From: Chitinophagales bacterium 62-2
Lineage (GTDB): Bacteria; Bacteroidota; Bacteroidia; Chitinophagales; Chitinophagaceae
Reading direction: 5' to 3'
DNA length: 32,728 nucleotides
NCBI GenBank assembly: GCA_002050375.1
Contig: MWYU01000736.1
Coordinates: 1 to 32,728 of the forward strand
The notes under the pieces were generated by a model. The model was not told the DNA's origin. It was given only the letters and a program-made list of their open reading frames with translations, and did not search any database. Positions within the stretch are counted from its first letter, which is position 1. Each line of letters begins with the position of its first letter. The position numbers were made by a program, and so were the translations under genes. Shown in pieces: positions 7,705 through 15,452 of the stretch.

Positions 7705-9084
7705 TTATTTATACCATTTTCTCTCTTCCCATAACTGGTTAAAAGTTTTCTGGCTAAAGTTAAGTTCGGTTCTATGTGCTGTCCAGCCTTTAAAAAGTTT
7801 ATTGACTATGCTGTTCTTTAGTTTACCGTTGCCCATGTTCATCATCTTTCTGTTTAAGCTGGCAATCTTCCAGGCCTTCCATGCTATTTTTTCGGTTAAG
7901 GGAGCCATGCCTGCGTCAACAGCCTCATGCCTGTTTTCCAATAACAACTCATGCAGGTTAATTTTTACTGCACAAACCTCCGTGCAATTACCACATAATG
8001 ACGAAGCATTGCTGAGGTGCTTATACTCATCCATATAGTTTAAATGTGGAGTGATTATGCTGCCAATGGGTCCGCTGTAGGTTGCTCCGTAAGCGTGACC
8101 CCCAATATTTTTATAAACAGGGCAGGCATTCAAGCAAGCACCGCACCTGATGCAATATAAAGCCTCGCGGGTTTTAGGGTTTTTTAGGAGATTGGTACGA
8201 CCGTTATCAAGTAATATTACATACATATCTTCAGGTCCATCGGTTTCGGCTGGTTGTTTAGGACCATTTACTATTGTATTATAAACTGTAACTTTTTGCC
8301 CGGTTCCATAAGTAGCAAGCAGAGGCCAGAACAATGCCAGATCAGTTAATGAAGGAATAACCTTTTCTATACCGACGATTACAATATGTGTTTTAGGAAA
8401 GGCGCAACTTAAACGGGCATTACCTTCATTTTCGGTAATAGCAATTCCGCCAATGTCTGCAATGATGAAGTTTGCGCCTGTTATGCCTACTTCAGCCTGC
8501 ACAAATTTTTTCCGTAGCGTTTGGCGCGCAACCATTGTTAATTGCTCAGGTGTAAGATTGGGAGGTGTACCAAGTTTATCTGTAAAAAGTTTAGCAACAT
8601 CCTCTTTGTTTTTATGCATAGCTGGCGTTACAATATGGTAAGGAGCTTCACCATCTAACTGTTGAATGTATTCGCCAAGATCCGTTTCAACGCTTTCAAT
8701 TCCCTGCTTTTCGAAGAACTTGTTCAGGTGAATTTCTTCCGTAACCATGCTCTTGCTCTTTACCACCGTTTTACAGCTTTTATCTTTACATATTTTTGCA
8801 ACTTCCTGTAACGCCTGGTCTCCGGTTTCGGCCCAAATAACCTTTCCGCCACGTTTTGTAAATAAACGTTCAAAATTTTCCAGTTGCTGGTCTAATGTTT
8901 CAATCGCTCTCCACTTAGCATTCTTTGCCCTTTCACGAGCCATCATTACATCAGTAAACTGCAGCTTACCTGCCGGCACTACTGCATTGTATTTGCTGAT
9001 ATTAAAATTTATCTTGTCCCTGTGCTTAGTATCAGATGCTTTAATGGTACTCTTAGTAATAAATGTTGCTGCCGTATCTGTCAT
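7705..9084 (-). CDS. lutB: LutB/LldF-type iron-sulfur lactate-utilisation protein
   Basis: A 459-residue cytoplasmic protein of the LutB (LldF/YkgF) family, the [4Fe-4S] component of the LutABC L-lactate oxidation system. The N-terminal two thirds are the LUD domain (ADIGGIAITENEGNARL near 209-225). Two cluster motifs follow: CIRCGACLNACP (Cys 311, 314, 317, 321) and CGNCTEVC (Cys 364, 367, 371), then a ferredoxin-like C-terminal tail. Length is normal. LutA and LutC do not flank it. Its neighbours are DUF3109 (30 bases upstream) and a deacetylase-like gene (6 bases downstream), so either its partners are elsewhere or this copy serves another redox reaction. Confidence 0.88.
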   Translation of the reverse strand: MTDTAATFITKSTIKASDTKHRDKINFNISKYNAVVPAGKLQFTDVMMARERAKNAKWRAIETLDQQLENFERLFTKRGGKVIWAETGDQALQEVAKICKDKSCKTVVKSKSMVTEEIHLNKFFEKQGIESVETDLGEYIQQLDGEAPYHIVTPAMHKNKEDVAKLFTDKLGTPPNLTPEQLTMVARQTLRKKFVQAEVGITGANFIIADIGGIAITENEGNARLSCAFPKTHIVIVGIEKVIPSLTDLALFWPLLATYGTGQKVTVYNTIVNGPKQPAETDGPEDMYVILLDNGRTNLLKNPKTREALYCIRCGACLNACPVYKNIGGHAYGATYSGPIGSIITPHLNYMDEYKHLSNASSLCGNCTEVCAVKINLHELLLENRHEAVDAGMAPLTEKIAWKAWKIASLNRKMMNMGNGKLKNSIVNKLFKGWTAHRTELNFSQKTFNQLWEERKWYK

Positions 9085-9114
9085 AATCTAAAAAGTTTGT
9101 TCTTTGCCTTCTAA

Positions 9115-9723
9115 CTATTTTTTGCCTCTTTTTGTTACTAGCTTATTTTCTTCCAGGTGCTGTGCAGTAGCTTCAAGGGTTTTGTAAAATTCCTCTCCGT
9201 ACTTTCTTATTATTGCTTCTTTTAAAAAAAGGTAGGTAGGCACTTTAAGTTTTTTACCCAGTTTACAGGCAGCAGCACAAATGTCTTCGCGAGGCTCGTA
9301 GTTTACATACTCGGTTTTTTTGTCACTGCTTTTTTTTATTCGTATAGGGAACAAATGACAGCTTATAGGTTTCTTCCAGCTAATCTTTTCATCGTTGTAT
9401 GCCTGTTCTATAGAGCACTTTACAATACCTTGTTTATCCCTGTAACCGTAAGCACAAATTTTACCATTTACGGTTGGCGTTACCCAGCCAAATTCTTTGT
9501 CGTATACATACTTTCCCTGGCGCTCAATTTCTTTTACTCCTTCGGGAGTCATGTACGGCTTTATGTCTTCAATAAAGTTTAGAAGTTGATTGAGTTCCTG
9601 CACCTCTAATGGCGCTCCGGCATCTCCATCTTCGCAACATCCGCCTTTGCACTTGGTAAGGTCGCAAACAAACTGTTCTTCAACCACCTGATCACTTACA
9701 AGTATATTATCAATCGCTATCAT
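9115..9723 (-). CDS. DUF3109 family Cys-rich protein
   Basis: A 202-residue protein of the DUF3109 family, widespread in Bacteroidota, function not established. Its hallmarks are CDLTKCKGGCCEDGDAGAPL (about residues 20-39), a central GKICAYG, KCSIEQAYN, PISCHLFPIRI and DICAAACKLG. The many conserved cysteines suggest binding of a metal or iron-sulfur cluster, related in style to YkgJ-type zinc/iron-chelating domains. No signal peptide is seen. It is the first gene of a three-gene minus-strand operon with the LutB-like iron-sulfur protein, which fits a redox or cluster-related role, although that link is inference. Confidence 0.85.
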   Translation of the reverse strand: MIAIDNILVSDQVVEEQFVCDLTKCKGGCCEDGDAGAPLEVQELNQLLNFIEDIKPYMTPEGVKEIERQGKYVYDKEFGWVTPTVNGKICAYGYRDKQGIVKCSIEQAYNDEKISWKKPISCHLFPIRIKKSSDKKTEYVNYEPREDICAAACKLGKKLKVPTYLFLKEAIIRKYGEEFYKTLEATAQHLEENKLVTKRGKK

Positions 9724-9876
9724 TGTCTCTTCACCGGTTTAGAGATAGTTTTACGAAGATAGTTTTTATATTATCCTTAATTCGAAAGGAGGACGTTCTA
9801 AATTTCTCTATTCTTTTTAATGCCATAGCTAAAGTGCAATCCCTCAAACATTAATTTCAAAATAATCTAAAAAGGT

Positions 9877-10530
9877 TTACTTCCACCTAAAAGTATTGAT
9901 CATGTGCTTAACATCTTCTATTAAAAAGTTGTTTACTATACCAAGTGAGTCTTCATTAGGAGTTGCATCAAAATACAAAGCTCCGCGAAGAAAATGCTTT
10001 GTTGAATCGGTTAAAAAAAACTGGTTTGCGGTAGCTACATTTCCACCTACTCTAAAAAAAGTTCCATATATATTGTTTGGTGTTACTATTAAACTGTCCT
10101 CTATGCTGTAAGCTTTTGAAGTGTGCTTATTGGTGATGGTGTAAGCATCATTCACCAGCTTATCTAACCTGTTAGCACCTATTTTTTTATAACTGACATA
10201 TACCGTTCCGTTAAATTGAGGATATGTAATGTTTATCCACCACGGGTTCTCTGTTTCCTGGCCAAAAAAACTACTGTCTTTTATAACTTCTGCATAAACG
10301 GGATATTCAAACGAATAAGGATAACCAGGGCGGTTAAAAAGTTGGTATTGCTTTTTAGGAAAATTAATCCGAAAATAACCTTTCGGCTTTGGAGTATAAT
10401 CGCTGTTGCAGGAGGGAAATGTGGCGATAAACAAAAGTCCGCCGAACATTGGAAGAAATATGATTATTTTTCCTAAACACCTAACATGGGAACAAACAAA
10501 GGAGAAAGCTTTTTTCAAAGTAACTTTCAT
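9877..10530 (-). CDS. gldD: Gliding motility lipoprotein GldD
   Basis: A 217-residue protein with the GldD family signature YTPKPKGYFRINFPKKQY (about 45-62), placed right after gldE as in Flavobacterium johnsoniae, where both are needed for gliding and the type IX secretion apparatus. The first 21 residues are basic and unusually long for a signal; the hydrophobic core (22-38) ends at PSC, with Cys41 as the likely lipidation site. The start at 10530 is 16 bases from the gldE stop, indicating an operon. No other gld genes (gldKLMN) are nearby, which is usual for this locus. Gliding itself cannot be concluded from gldD and gldE alone. Confidence 0.92.
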   Translation of the reverse strand: MKVTLKKAFSFVCSHVRCLGKIIIFLPMFGGLLFIATFPSCNSDYTPKPKGYFRINFPKKQYQLFNRPGYPYSFEYPVYAEVIKDSSFFGQETENPWWINITYPQFNGTVYVSYKKIGANRLDKLVNDAYTITNKHTSKAYSIEDSLIVTPNNIYGTFFRVGGNVATANQFFLTDSTKHFLRGALYFDATPNEDSLGIVNNFLIEDVKHMINTFRWK

Positions 10531-10546
10531 TTCGTCAAAGCTACAC

Positions 10547-11887
10547 TTACTGTGTAACTGAAGGTTTTATGGCAACCTTAATTTTTTGCAAACGATTTTT
10601 TTCAATCTCCAATACTGTAAAATCGAAGTCGCCGCTTGATATAGTTTCATTAACTGCAGGTATTTCGCCCGCGAGCTCTAATACAAGGCCTGCAAGGGTT
10701 TCATTGTCGCCTTTCACTTCATCAAATGTCTCTGTTGGCAACTCCATTGCTTTACATACATCATGTATTATTATTTTCCCATCAAATAGATAGTTATGAT
10801 CATCGAGCTTTTTAAAAGCAATATCTTCTTCATCAAACTCGTCCTTAATATCTCCTATTATTTCTTCCATTATATCTTCTAATGTAACGATGCCGCTTGT
10901 GCCTCCAAACTCGTCAACAACAATTGCAAAATGTATTCGTTTGGTTTGAAACTCCTTCAACAAATCTTCTATCATCTTTTGCTCGTGAATAAAGTAGGGA
11001 GGCCGCATTAGCGTATGCCATTCAAAATCGTCGGGTTGCTCTAAATGCGGCAACAAATCTTTTGTATGTATCATTCCTACCACATTGTCAAGGTCTTCCT
11101 TATAAACAGGCAACCGGCTGTAATGCAGTTCTTCTACCTTTCTTACCAGGTCGTCAAAGCTAGTAGCATATTCAATTCCGCTTACATCAAGCCTTGTTTT
11201 CATAACCTGCTTAGCTGTGATATTGCTGAATTTTACAATACCCTTTAAAATATTCTTTTCCTTTAAAGATGCTTCGCTATTTGTCGTTATGTCAATTGCA
11301 TGATCTAATTCCTCAAGGCTATAAGCCGTATTTGATTTTCGGGCAAGCTTTTTTTCGATAAAATCTGAAGTAGCAACCAATTGCCTGCTTAGTCCTTTAA
11401 ATAATAGGGACACCGTCTCTACTAATGCTCCTGCCTCTTTTGCGAACCGAATATTGTTTTGGGTTGCCATAACCTTTGGCATAACCTCTCCAAAAAGCAC
11501 CAACAGAAAAGTAACAGAGAGCACTTTAATTAAAAATTTAACCCACCACAATTGAGTTTCAAGAGGTAGCATTTCATCTATAACGAAGTTCGAAATAATG
11601 ATGATGCCAATATTTACGAAGCTATTAGCAACAAGCAGCGAGGCAAGTAAGGTTTTTGGCTCTTCCAAAAGGTCAACAATACGCTTATAACTCGGTTGCT
11701 GTTTCGCCTTGAGCATATTAATATCCTTATAACTTAATGAGAAAAAAGCTACTTCGGCTCCGGCCAAAAAAAAGGAGATCAACAGTAAAATAATAAGGAG
11801 AAAAATTAATATTGTAGTAGCCTGGGTGTTAATAGCGGCAGGGTTGACTTGAAACAATAAGTACAATAGTGCCGGGTGATGATCCAA
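10547..11887 (-). CDS. gldE: GldE, CNNM/CorC-type membrane protein
   Basis: A 446-residue membrane protein of the GldE family, related to CorC/HlyC transporters. An N-terminal DUF21/CNNM transmembrane region with about four helices (residues 20-155) contains FFLAGAEVAFFSLS. Then follow a tandem CBS pair (about 205-335, including MKTRLDVSGIE and VDEFGGTSGIVTLEDIMEEI) and a C-terminal CorC_HlyC domain (NYLFDGKIIIHDV). In F. johnsoniae gldE supports gldD. The start used is TTG at 11885-11887: an in-frame stop lies a few codons upstream and no ATG follows before the first membrane segment. Exact start is uncertain by a few residues. It lies 82 bases behind ssb and 16 bases before gldD. Confidence 0.92.
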   Translation of the reverse strand: MDHHPALLYLLFQVNPAAINTQATTILIFLLIILLLISFFLAGAEVAFFSLSYKDINMLKAKQQPSYKRIVDLLEEPKTLLASLLVANSFVNIGIIIISNFVIDEMLPLETQLWWVKFLIKVLSVTFLLVLFGEVMPKVMATQNNIRFAKEAGALVETVSLLFKGLSRQLVATSDFIEKKLARKSNTAYSLEELDHAIDITTNSEASLKEKNILKGIVKFSNITAKQVMKTRLDVSGIEYATSFDDLVRKVEELHYSRLPVYKEDLDNVVGMIHTKDLLPHLEQPDDFEWHTLMRPPYFIHEQKMIEDLLKEFQTKRIHFAIVVDEFGGTSGIVTLEDIMEEIIGDIKDEFDEEDIAFKKLDDHNYLFDGKIIIHDVCKAMELPTETFDEVKGDNETLAGLVLELAGEIPAVNETISSGDFDFTVLEIEKNRLQKIKVAIKPSVTQ

Positions 11888-11969
11888 TGCAAAGGGGTTT
11901 GGTTAAGAAAAATCAGGTTGGTTGAAACATGAGTGAACTATGTAAATATAACTAATACAAAGTCTCTAT

Positions 11970-12398
11970 TTAGAAAGGAAGGTCTTCAGAGGATTCACTA
12001 ACAGGAGGAACATCAGCATTGCTTATTCCTTCCATATCATGTGCACCAGGTATACCATGTCCCTCGCCGCGTTTATCCAGCATTATAAGGTTATCTCCAA
12101 CTACTTCTGTTGCAAATTTTTTATTGCCTTCTTTATCTTCCCAACTGCGTGTTCTTAAACGGCCCTCTATATATACCAAACTTCCTTTATGAAGGTATTT
12201 TTGCGCCAGGTCTGCGAGACCTCGCCATAGCACAACTGTGTGCCATTCGGTTTGCGAGACCAGCTTCCCCCCACGGTCTTTATACGTTTCGGTAGTAGCC
12301 AGGCTAAATTTTGCCACTCCAATGTTTCCTTCCAGGTATTGTACATCCGGGTCTTTACCTAAATTTCCAATTAACATTACTCGGTTAACACCTCTCAT
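11970..12398 (-). CDS. ssb: Single-stranded DNA-binding protein
   Basis: A 142-residue SSB. The N-terminal OB-fold (RGVNRVMLIGNLGKDPDVQY at 2-21, then SQTEWHTVVLWRGLA and GSLVYIEGRLRTRSW) binds single-stranded DNA as a tetramer in replication and repair. The linker is short and the acidic C-terminal tip ends EDLPF, the conserved docking tip for partner proteins. It starts at ATG 12398. The position between mutY and gldE matches the conserved order in this phylum. An inverted repeat (12466-12494) lies in its upstream region and is a candidate control site. Confidence 0.96.
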   Translation of the reverse strand: MRGVNRVMLIGNLGKDPDVQYLEGNIGVAKFSLATTETYKDRGGKLVSQTEWHTVVLWRGLADLAQKYLHKGSLVYIEGRLRTRSWEDKEGNKKFATEVVGDNLIMLDKRGEGHGIPGAHDMEGISNADVPPVSESSEDLPF

Positions 12399-12465
12399 AA
12401 TAATCGTATTTAAATTTGTCGGGCTCTATAAGATTTTAGCTTTTTTAAAATTAACTTTTTTTATA

Positions 12466-12494
12466 AAACAATTCAATTGTTAACGGAATTGTTT
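12466..12494. promoter_or_regulatory. Inverted repeat upstream of ssb
   Basis: AAACAATTC (12466-12474) and GAATTGTTT (12486-12494) are perfect 9-base inverted copies with an 11-base spacer, 68 to 96 bases upstream of the ssb start. Nothing else recognisable occupies 12399-12631, which is very AT-rich and has no ORF worth calling. An operator for the ssb-gldE-gldD unit is possible. Confidence 0.4.
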
Positions 12495-12631
12495 CAATTA
12501 AAAATTATAATAATCCCTTTTGAATGAATAATAGCGGAATGGAGTGTACATTTCAGATGAAAAGTGATTATCAAAGGATTGATGCTAACCCTATCATTAA
12601 TATTCTCCAGCAGATTTTAGAACGGCTTGAA

Positions 12632-13750
12632 TCATTTTTTAGTTATCAATTCATTTTTCTGTCTTTTTAGAGGATACGCCTGGAGATAATTATTTATAAG
12701 TTTTGGAAACGCAAGTAATTCTAAGTCCAATACTTTTATACACTCTAAATGCTTTAGAGACACGGGAATTACTTTTAGATCAATCACGATAAACTGACCT
12801 TGCAAAAGCTGGTGGGTTAGCTGCTGATGAAACTTTTCTGACAATTGCAAAAGCCTGTACTTTTTAATACCAAGCTGCTCTTTAAGCCATCGGTTTATTG
12901 CATCATGTGTCCAGTCTATAGGTTTTTCATATTCATATAGGTAAAACTCGTGCAAATTTTGCCATATGTCCTTCTCTTTCCGTTTATTAATAAGCACAGA
13001 ATTGTTACACAGAAAAATAAAGTAATAGAACCACCGCCTACTTTTTTGAAGTTTCTTTTCCTTTATAGGTAATTTATTTACAAGACCGTTTTTATAAGCG
13101 GAGCAATTTTTTTGCAAAATACACTCCTGGCACTCGGCAATTTGAGGTTTGCATATAGTGGCGCCAAAATCCATAATTGCCTGGTTATAACTTGCGGCGT
13201 CAGATTTATAAAGCACTTCATTGGCTAACCCGGTAAAATAAAGCTTACCTTTTTCTGAATCAATTGCCAGGGTTTCCCCAAAATATCTTGCTAAAACCCT
13301 GAAAACATTACCATCTACAACTGCATGTGGAAGTCCATACGCAAAAGAAGAAATCGCCGCTGCAGTGTACGGCCCTATTCCTTTCAACCCTAAAATTTCG
13401 TCATATGTATCAGGAAATCTTCCGTGAAGATTATTTGAAATATGCCTGGCAGTGATAAGAATGTTCTTGCACCGGGAATAATATCCTAATCCTTCCCACA
13501 TTTTAAAAACTGCGTTATCTTCAGCTTCAGCCAAAGTTTTTAGGGTAGGAAATTGGGTAATAAAATTATGATAATATAAAAGTCCTTGTGCTACACGTGT
13601 TTGTTGTAAAATAATTTCACTAATCCAAATTTTATAAGGGTCTTTTTCACCCTTCCATGGCATGATTCTTTTATTACCTTGCTGATTCCAAAGCATAATA
13701 TCATTAGTGAAGAATTTTTTCCTACCGTCTTTAGAAATAGGGGTTGGCAT
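12632..13750 (-). CDS. mutY: A/G-specific adenine DNA glycosylase
   Basis: A 372-residue MutY, removing adenine mispaired with 8-oxoguanine. The catalytic Glu45 lies in SEIILQQTRV, the helix-hairpin-helix is GLKGIGPYTAAA (121-132), and the catalytic Asp146 lies in VVDGNVFRV. The [4Fe-4S] loop has the exact spacing C-X6-C-X2-C-X5-C (Cys 200, 207, 210, 216). The C-terminal NUDIX-like domain that recognises oxoG follows (about 235-350). Length is normal. It begins with ATG at 13750 and is divergent from the HU gene, with 147 bases between them. The ssb gene follows on the same strand after 233 bases. Confidence 0.95.
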   Translation of the reverse strand: MPTPISKDGRKKFFTNDIMLWNQQGNKRIMPWKGEKDPYKIWISEIILQQTRVAQGLLYYHNFITQFPTLKTLAEAEDNAVFKMWEGLGYYSRCKNILITARHISNNLHGRFPDTYDEILGLKGIGPYTAAAISSFAYGLPHAVVDGNVFRVLARYFGETLAIDSEKGKLYFTGLANEVLYKSDAASYNQAIMDFGATICKPQIAECQECILQKNCSAYKNGLVNKLPIKEKKLQKSRRWFYYFIFLCNNSVLINKRKEKDIWQNLHEFYLYEYEKPIDWTHDAINRWLKEQLGIKKYRLLQLSEKFHQQLTHQLLQGQFIVIDLKVIPVSLKHLECIKVLDLELLAFPKLINNYLQAYPLKRQKNELITKK

Positions 13751-13897
13751 AAGTTTAGCAAGTATTATAAAAAGAGCAACTTATTGATTGATAATTAGTT
13801 TTATTTAAATTATAAGTTATAATAAAACCAGTAATTACAGACTTATACATTGCCCATAGGAATACTGTTAAGTGAGAACAGCAAAAACAAATACCGC

Positions 13898-14188
13898 ATG
13901 AGAAAGTCAGATTTAATAAATCAAATTTCAGAAAAAACGGGTATACCAAAAGTTGATGTTTTAGTTACGCTTGAAACAATGTTTAAAGAAGTAAAAGAGA
14001 GTCTTGCACAAGGCGAGAATATTTACATCCGTGGTTTTGGAAGTTTTATAACAAAAAAAAGGGCAGCCAAAATTGGTCGCAATATAAAGAGAAATGTTGC
14101 TGTTGAAATTCCAGAGCATTTCATTCCTGCTTTTAAACCTGCTAAGGAATTTGTTCACGATGTAAAAAGCAAAAGAAAGCAGGAATAA
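13898..14188 (+). CDS. HU/IHF-family DNA-binding protein
   Basis: A 96-residue histone-like protein. It begins MRKSDLINQISEKTGIPK, has the HU core IYIRGFGSFITKKRAAKIGRN (about 42-62) that precedes the DNA-gripping arm, and ends with the PAFKPAKEF motif. It would dimerise and bend DNA in the nucleoid. The family usually starts at MxKxDLI, so ATG 13898 is chosen over an in-frame TTG at 13850 that would add 16 residues unlike anything in the family. It is divergent from mutY, the order seen across the phylum. Confidence 0.93.
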   Translation: MRKSDLINQISEKTGIPKVDVLVTLETMFKEVKESLAQGENIYIRGFGSFITKKRAAKIGRNIKRNVAVEIPEHFIPAFKPAKEFVHDVKSKRKQE

Positions 14189-14266
14189 GATTAGTTCTCC
14201 TCTAATTCTACGAGTAATTAAGCCGCTTTTTAACTACTACCAATTCTTTATGCTTAGTATTTGGCT

Positions 14267-14274
14267 TACTTTTG
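14267..14274 (+). promoter_or_regulatory. -7 element (TACTTTTG) of the TPR gene
   Basis: TACTTTTG fits TAnnTTTG and ends 9 bases before ATG 14284. The apparent TTG start at 14272 lies within it, so the ATG is the better start. No clear -33 TTTG was found. Confidence 0.45.
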
Positions 14275-14283
14275 CCAACTATT

Positions 14284-15129
14284 ATGGTTAGAAAACAACA
14301 AGTAGTACTGGTTTCCAGTGGTTTATTATTGCTTATCCTTCTCTTCTTTTTTGGCAAAACAATCCCTGAAAAAAAACCTCAGGCCATAGCTGCTAATACG
14401 CCACACGAAGAAAAAGCTATTGATGTAGAGAAAATGCTTACTCATGCTAAAGAAAGGCTTACCATAACCCAGGTACAAAAAGTTACTTCTTTAGAGAACA
14501 TCGTAAAAAGAGGAGACGTAAAAAATCAGCAAATTAATGCGTATAAACAGCTTGCTTCCTTTTGGGAAGACAGTGTAAGATTGTTTGAACCTTATGCTTA
14601 TTATACTGCACAGGCAGCTAAATTGGAAAATTCTGAAAAATCCCTCACCTTTGCTGCCCATTTGTTTTTAAATAGCTTAAAGACAGAGGAAAAATCGGCT
14701 ATGCAAAAGTGGTTAGCTACAAACGCAAAAGATCTTTTTGAGCAGGCGTTACAAGTAAATCCGGATAATGACAGTAGTAAAATAGGATTAGGGGCTTGTT
14801 ATATTTTTGGGAACATATCCGAAAATCCAATGGAGGGAATTGCCCCGATTAGAGCTATTGTTGAAAAAAATCCGGATAATGTATTCGGACAAATGATTTT
14901 AGGATTAGGTGGAATAAAAAGCGGTCAGTATGATAAAGCCATTGAACGTTTTAAAATCGTCGCGGAAAAACAACCGGACAATCTTGAAGCAGTTTTAAAT
15001 CTGGCAGAAACTTACGACCGCAAGGGAGAAAAGGAAAATGCTGTAAAATGGTATAAAGAGGTGAAACAAAAAATACCTAACCCGGAAGCTCAAAAAGAAT
15101 TAGATGCACGAATAAAAGCCTTACAATAA
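14284..15129 (+). CDS. Membrane-anchored TPR protein
   Basis: A 281-residue protein with a single N-terminal membrane segment (VVLVSSGLLLLILLFFFG, about 7-24), so most of it probably faces the periplasm as an anchored protein. A helical region follows, then tetratricopeptide repeats: LFEQALQVNPDNDSSKIGLGA, NPDNVFGQMILGLGGIKSGQY and QPDNLEAVLNLAETYDRKGE in the last 130 residues. TPRs mediate protein-protein contacts; no enzyme domain is present. The gene lies between HU and the 30-residue basic peptide plus rng, a common Bacteroidota arrangement. The partner is not known. Confidence 0.82.
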   Translation: MVRKQQVVLVSSGLLLLILLFFFGKTIPEKKPQAIAANTPHEEKAIDVEKMLTHAKERLTITQVQKVTSLENIVKRGDVKNQQINAYKQLASFWEDSVRLFEPYAYYTAQAAKLENSEKSLTFAAHLFLNSLKTEEKSAMQKWLATNAKDLFEQALQVNPDNDSSKIGLGACYIFGNISENPMEGIAPIRAIVEKNPDNVFGQMILGLGGIKSGQYDKAIERFKIVAEKQPDNLEAVLNLAETYDRKGEKENAVKWYKEVKQKIPNPEAQKELDARIKALQ

Positions 15130-15155
15130 ATTGATTTTAAACTTAATTATTAAAC

Positions 15156-15248
15156 ATGCCTTGCGGAAAAAAAAGAAAGCGTCATAAAATTGCTACCCAT
15201 AAACGTAAAAAGAGACTAAGAAAAAATCGTCATAAAAAGAGAAAATAA
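15156..15248 (+). CDS. 30-residue basic ribosomal-type peptide (AURKAIP1/COX24, bS22-like)
   Basis: ATG at 15156 opens a 30-codon gene ending TAA at 15246-15248. The product begins MPCGKKRKRHKIATHK and is almost entirely Lys, Arg and His. This resembles the AURKAIP1/COX24 C-terminal domain found in mitochondrial ribosomal protein mS38 and the mycobacterial small-subunit protein bS22, both short RKR-rich helices embedded in rRNA. It starts 26 bases behind the TPR gene and is followed by a strong hairpin (15270-15299). A role in the small ribosomal subunit is inferred from family resemblance; short length makes homology hard to prove by eye, but composition and position upstream of rng support a real gene. 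Confidence 0.75.
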   Translation: MPCGKKRKRHKIATHKRKKRLRKNRHKKRK

Positions 15249-15269
15249 ACTCGTAGAAATATAATAAGC

Positions 15270-15299
15270 AATGCCGGAAAGCAAATACTTTTCGGCATT
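15270..15299 (+). terminator. 12-bp stem-loop between the small peptide gene and rng
   Basis: AATGCCGGAAAG (15270-15281) pairs with CTTTTCGGCATT (15288-15299): 12 pairs including one G-U, with a 6-base loop. It lies 22 bases after the peptide stop and about 150 bases before rng. Only a short T-rich tail follows, so it may terminate transcription or serve as a structured leader of the RNase gene. Confidence 0.6.
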
Positions 15300-15452
15300 T
15301 GTAACTTCTTCGCCAACACCTGTTTTGCAACTTTGCCTTTCCCTTATCAAACTTCTTAAAGTAGCAGGATAACTATATGTTGGTAAAAATTTTGATGGAG
15401 TGGATACGTCCGGCTGCAAAGAGAAACTGTGTGAACTTTTAAAAGTTGCGAT

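Noticed and set aside
13850-13897. TTG-started 16-residue extension of the HU gene
   Set aside because: The added residues are not seen in HU proteins, while ATG 13898 gives the standard N-terminus.
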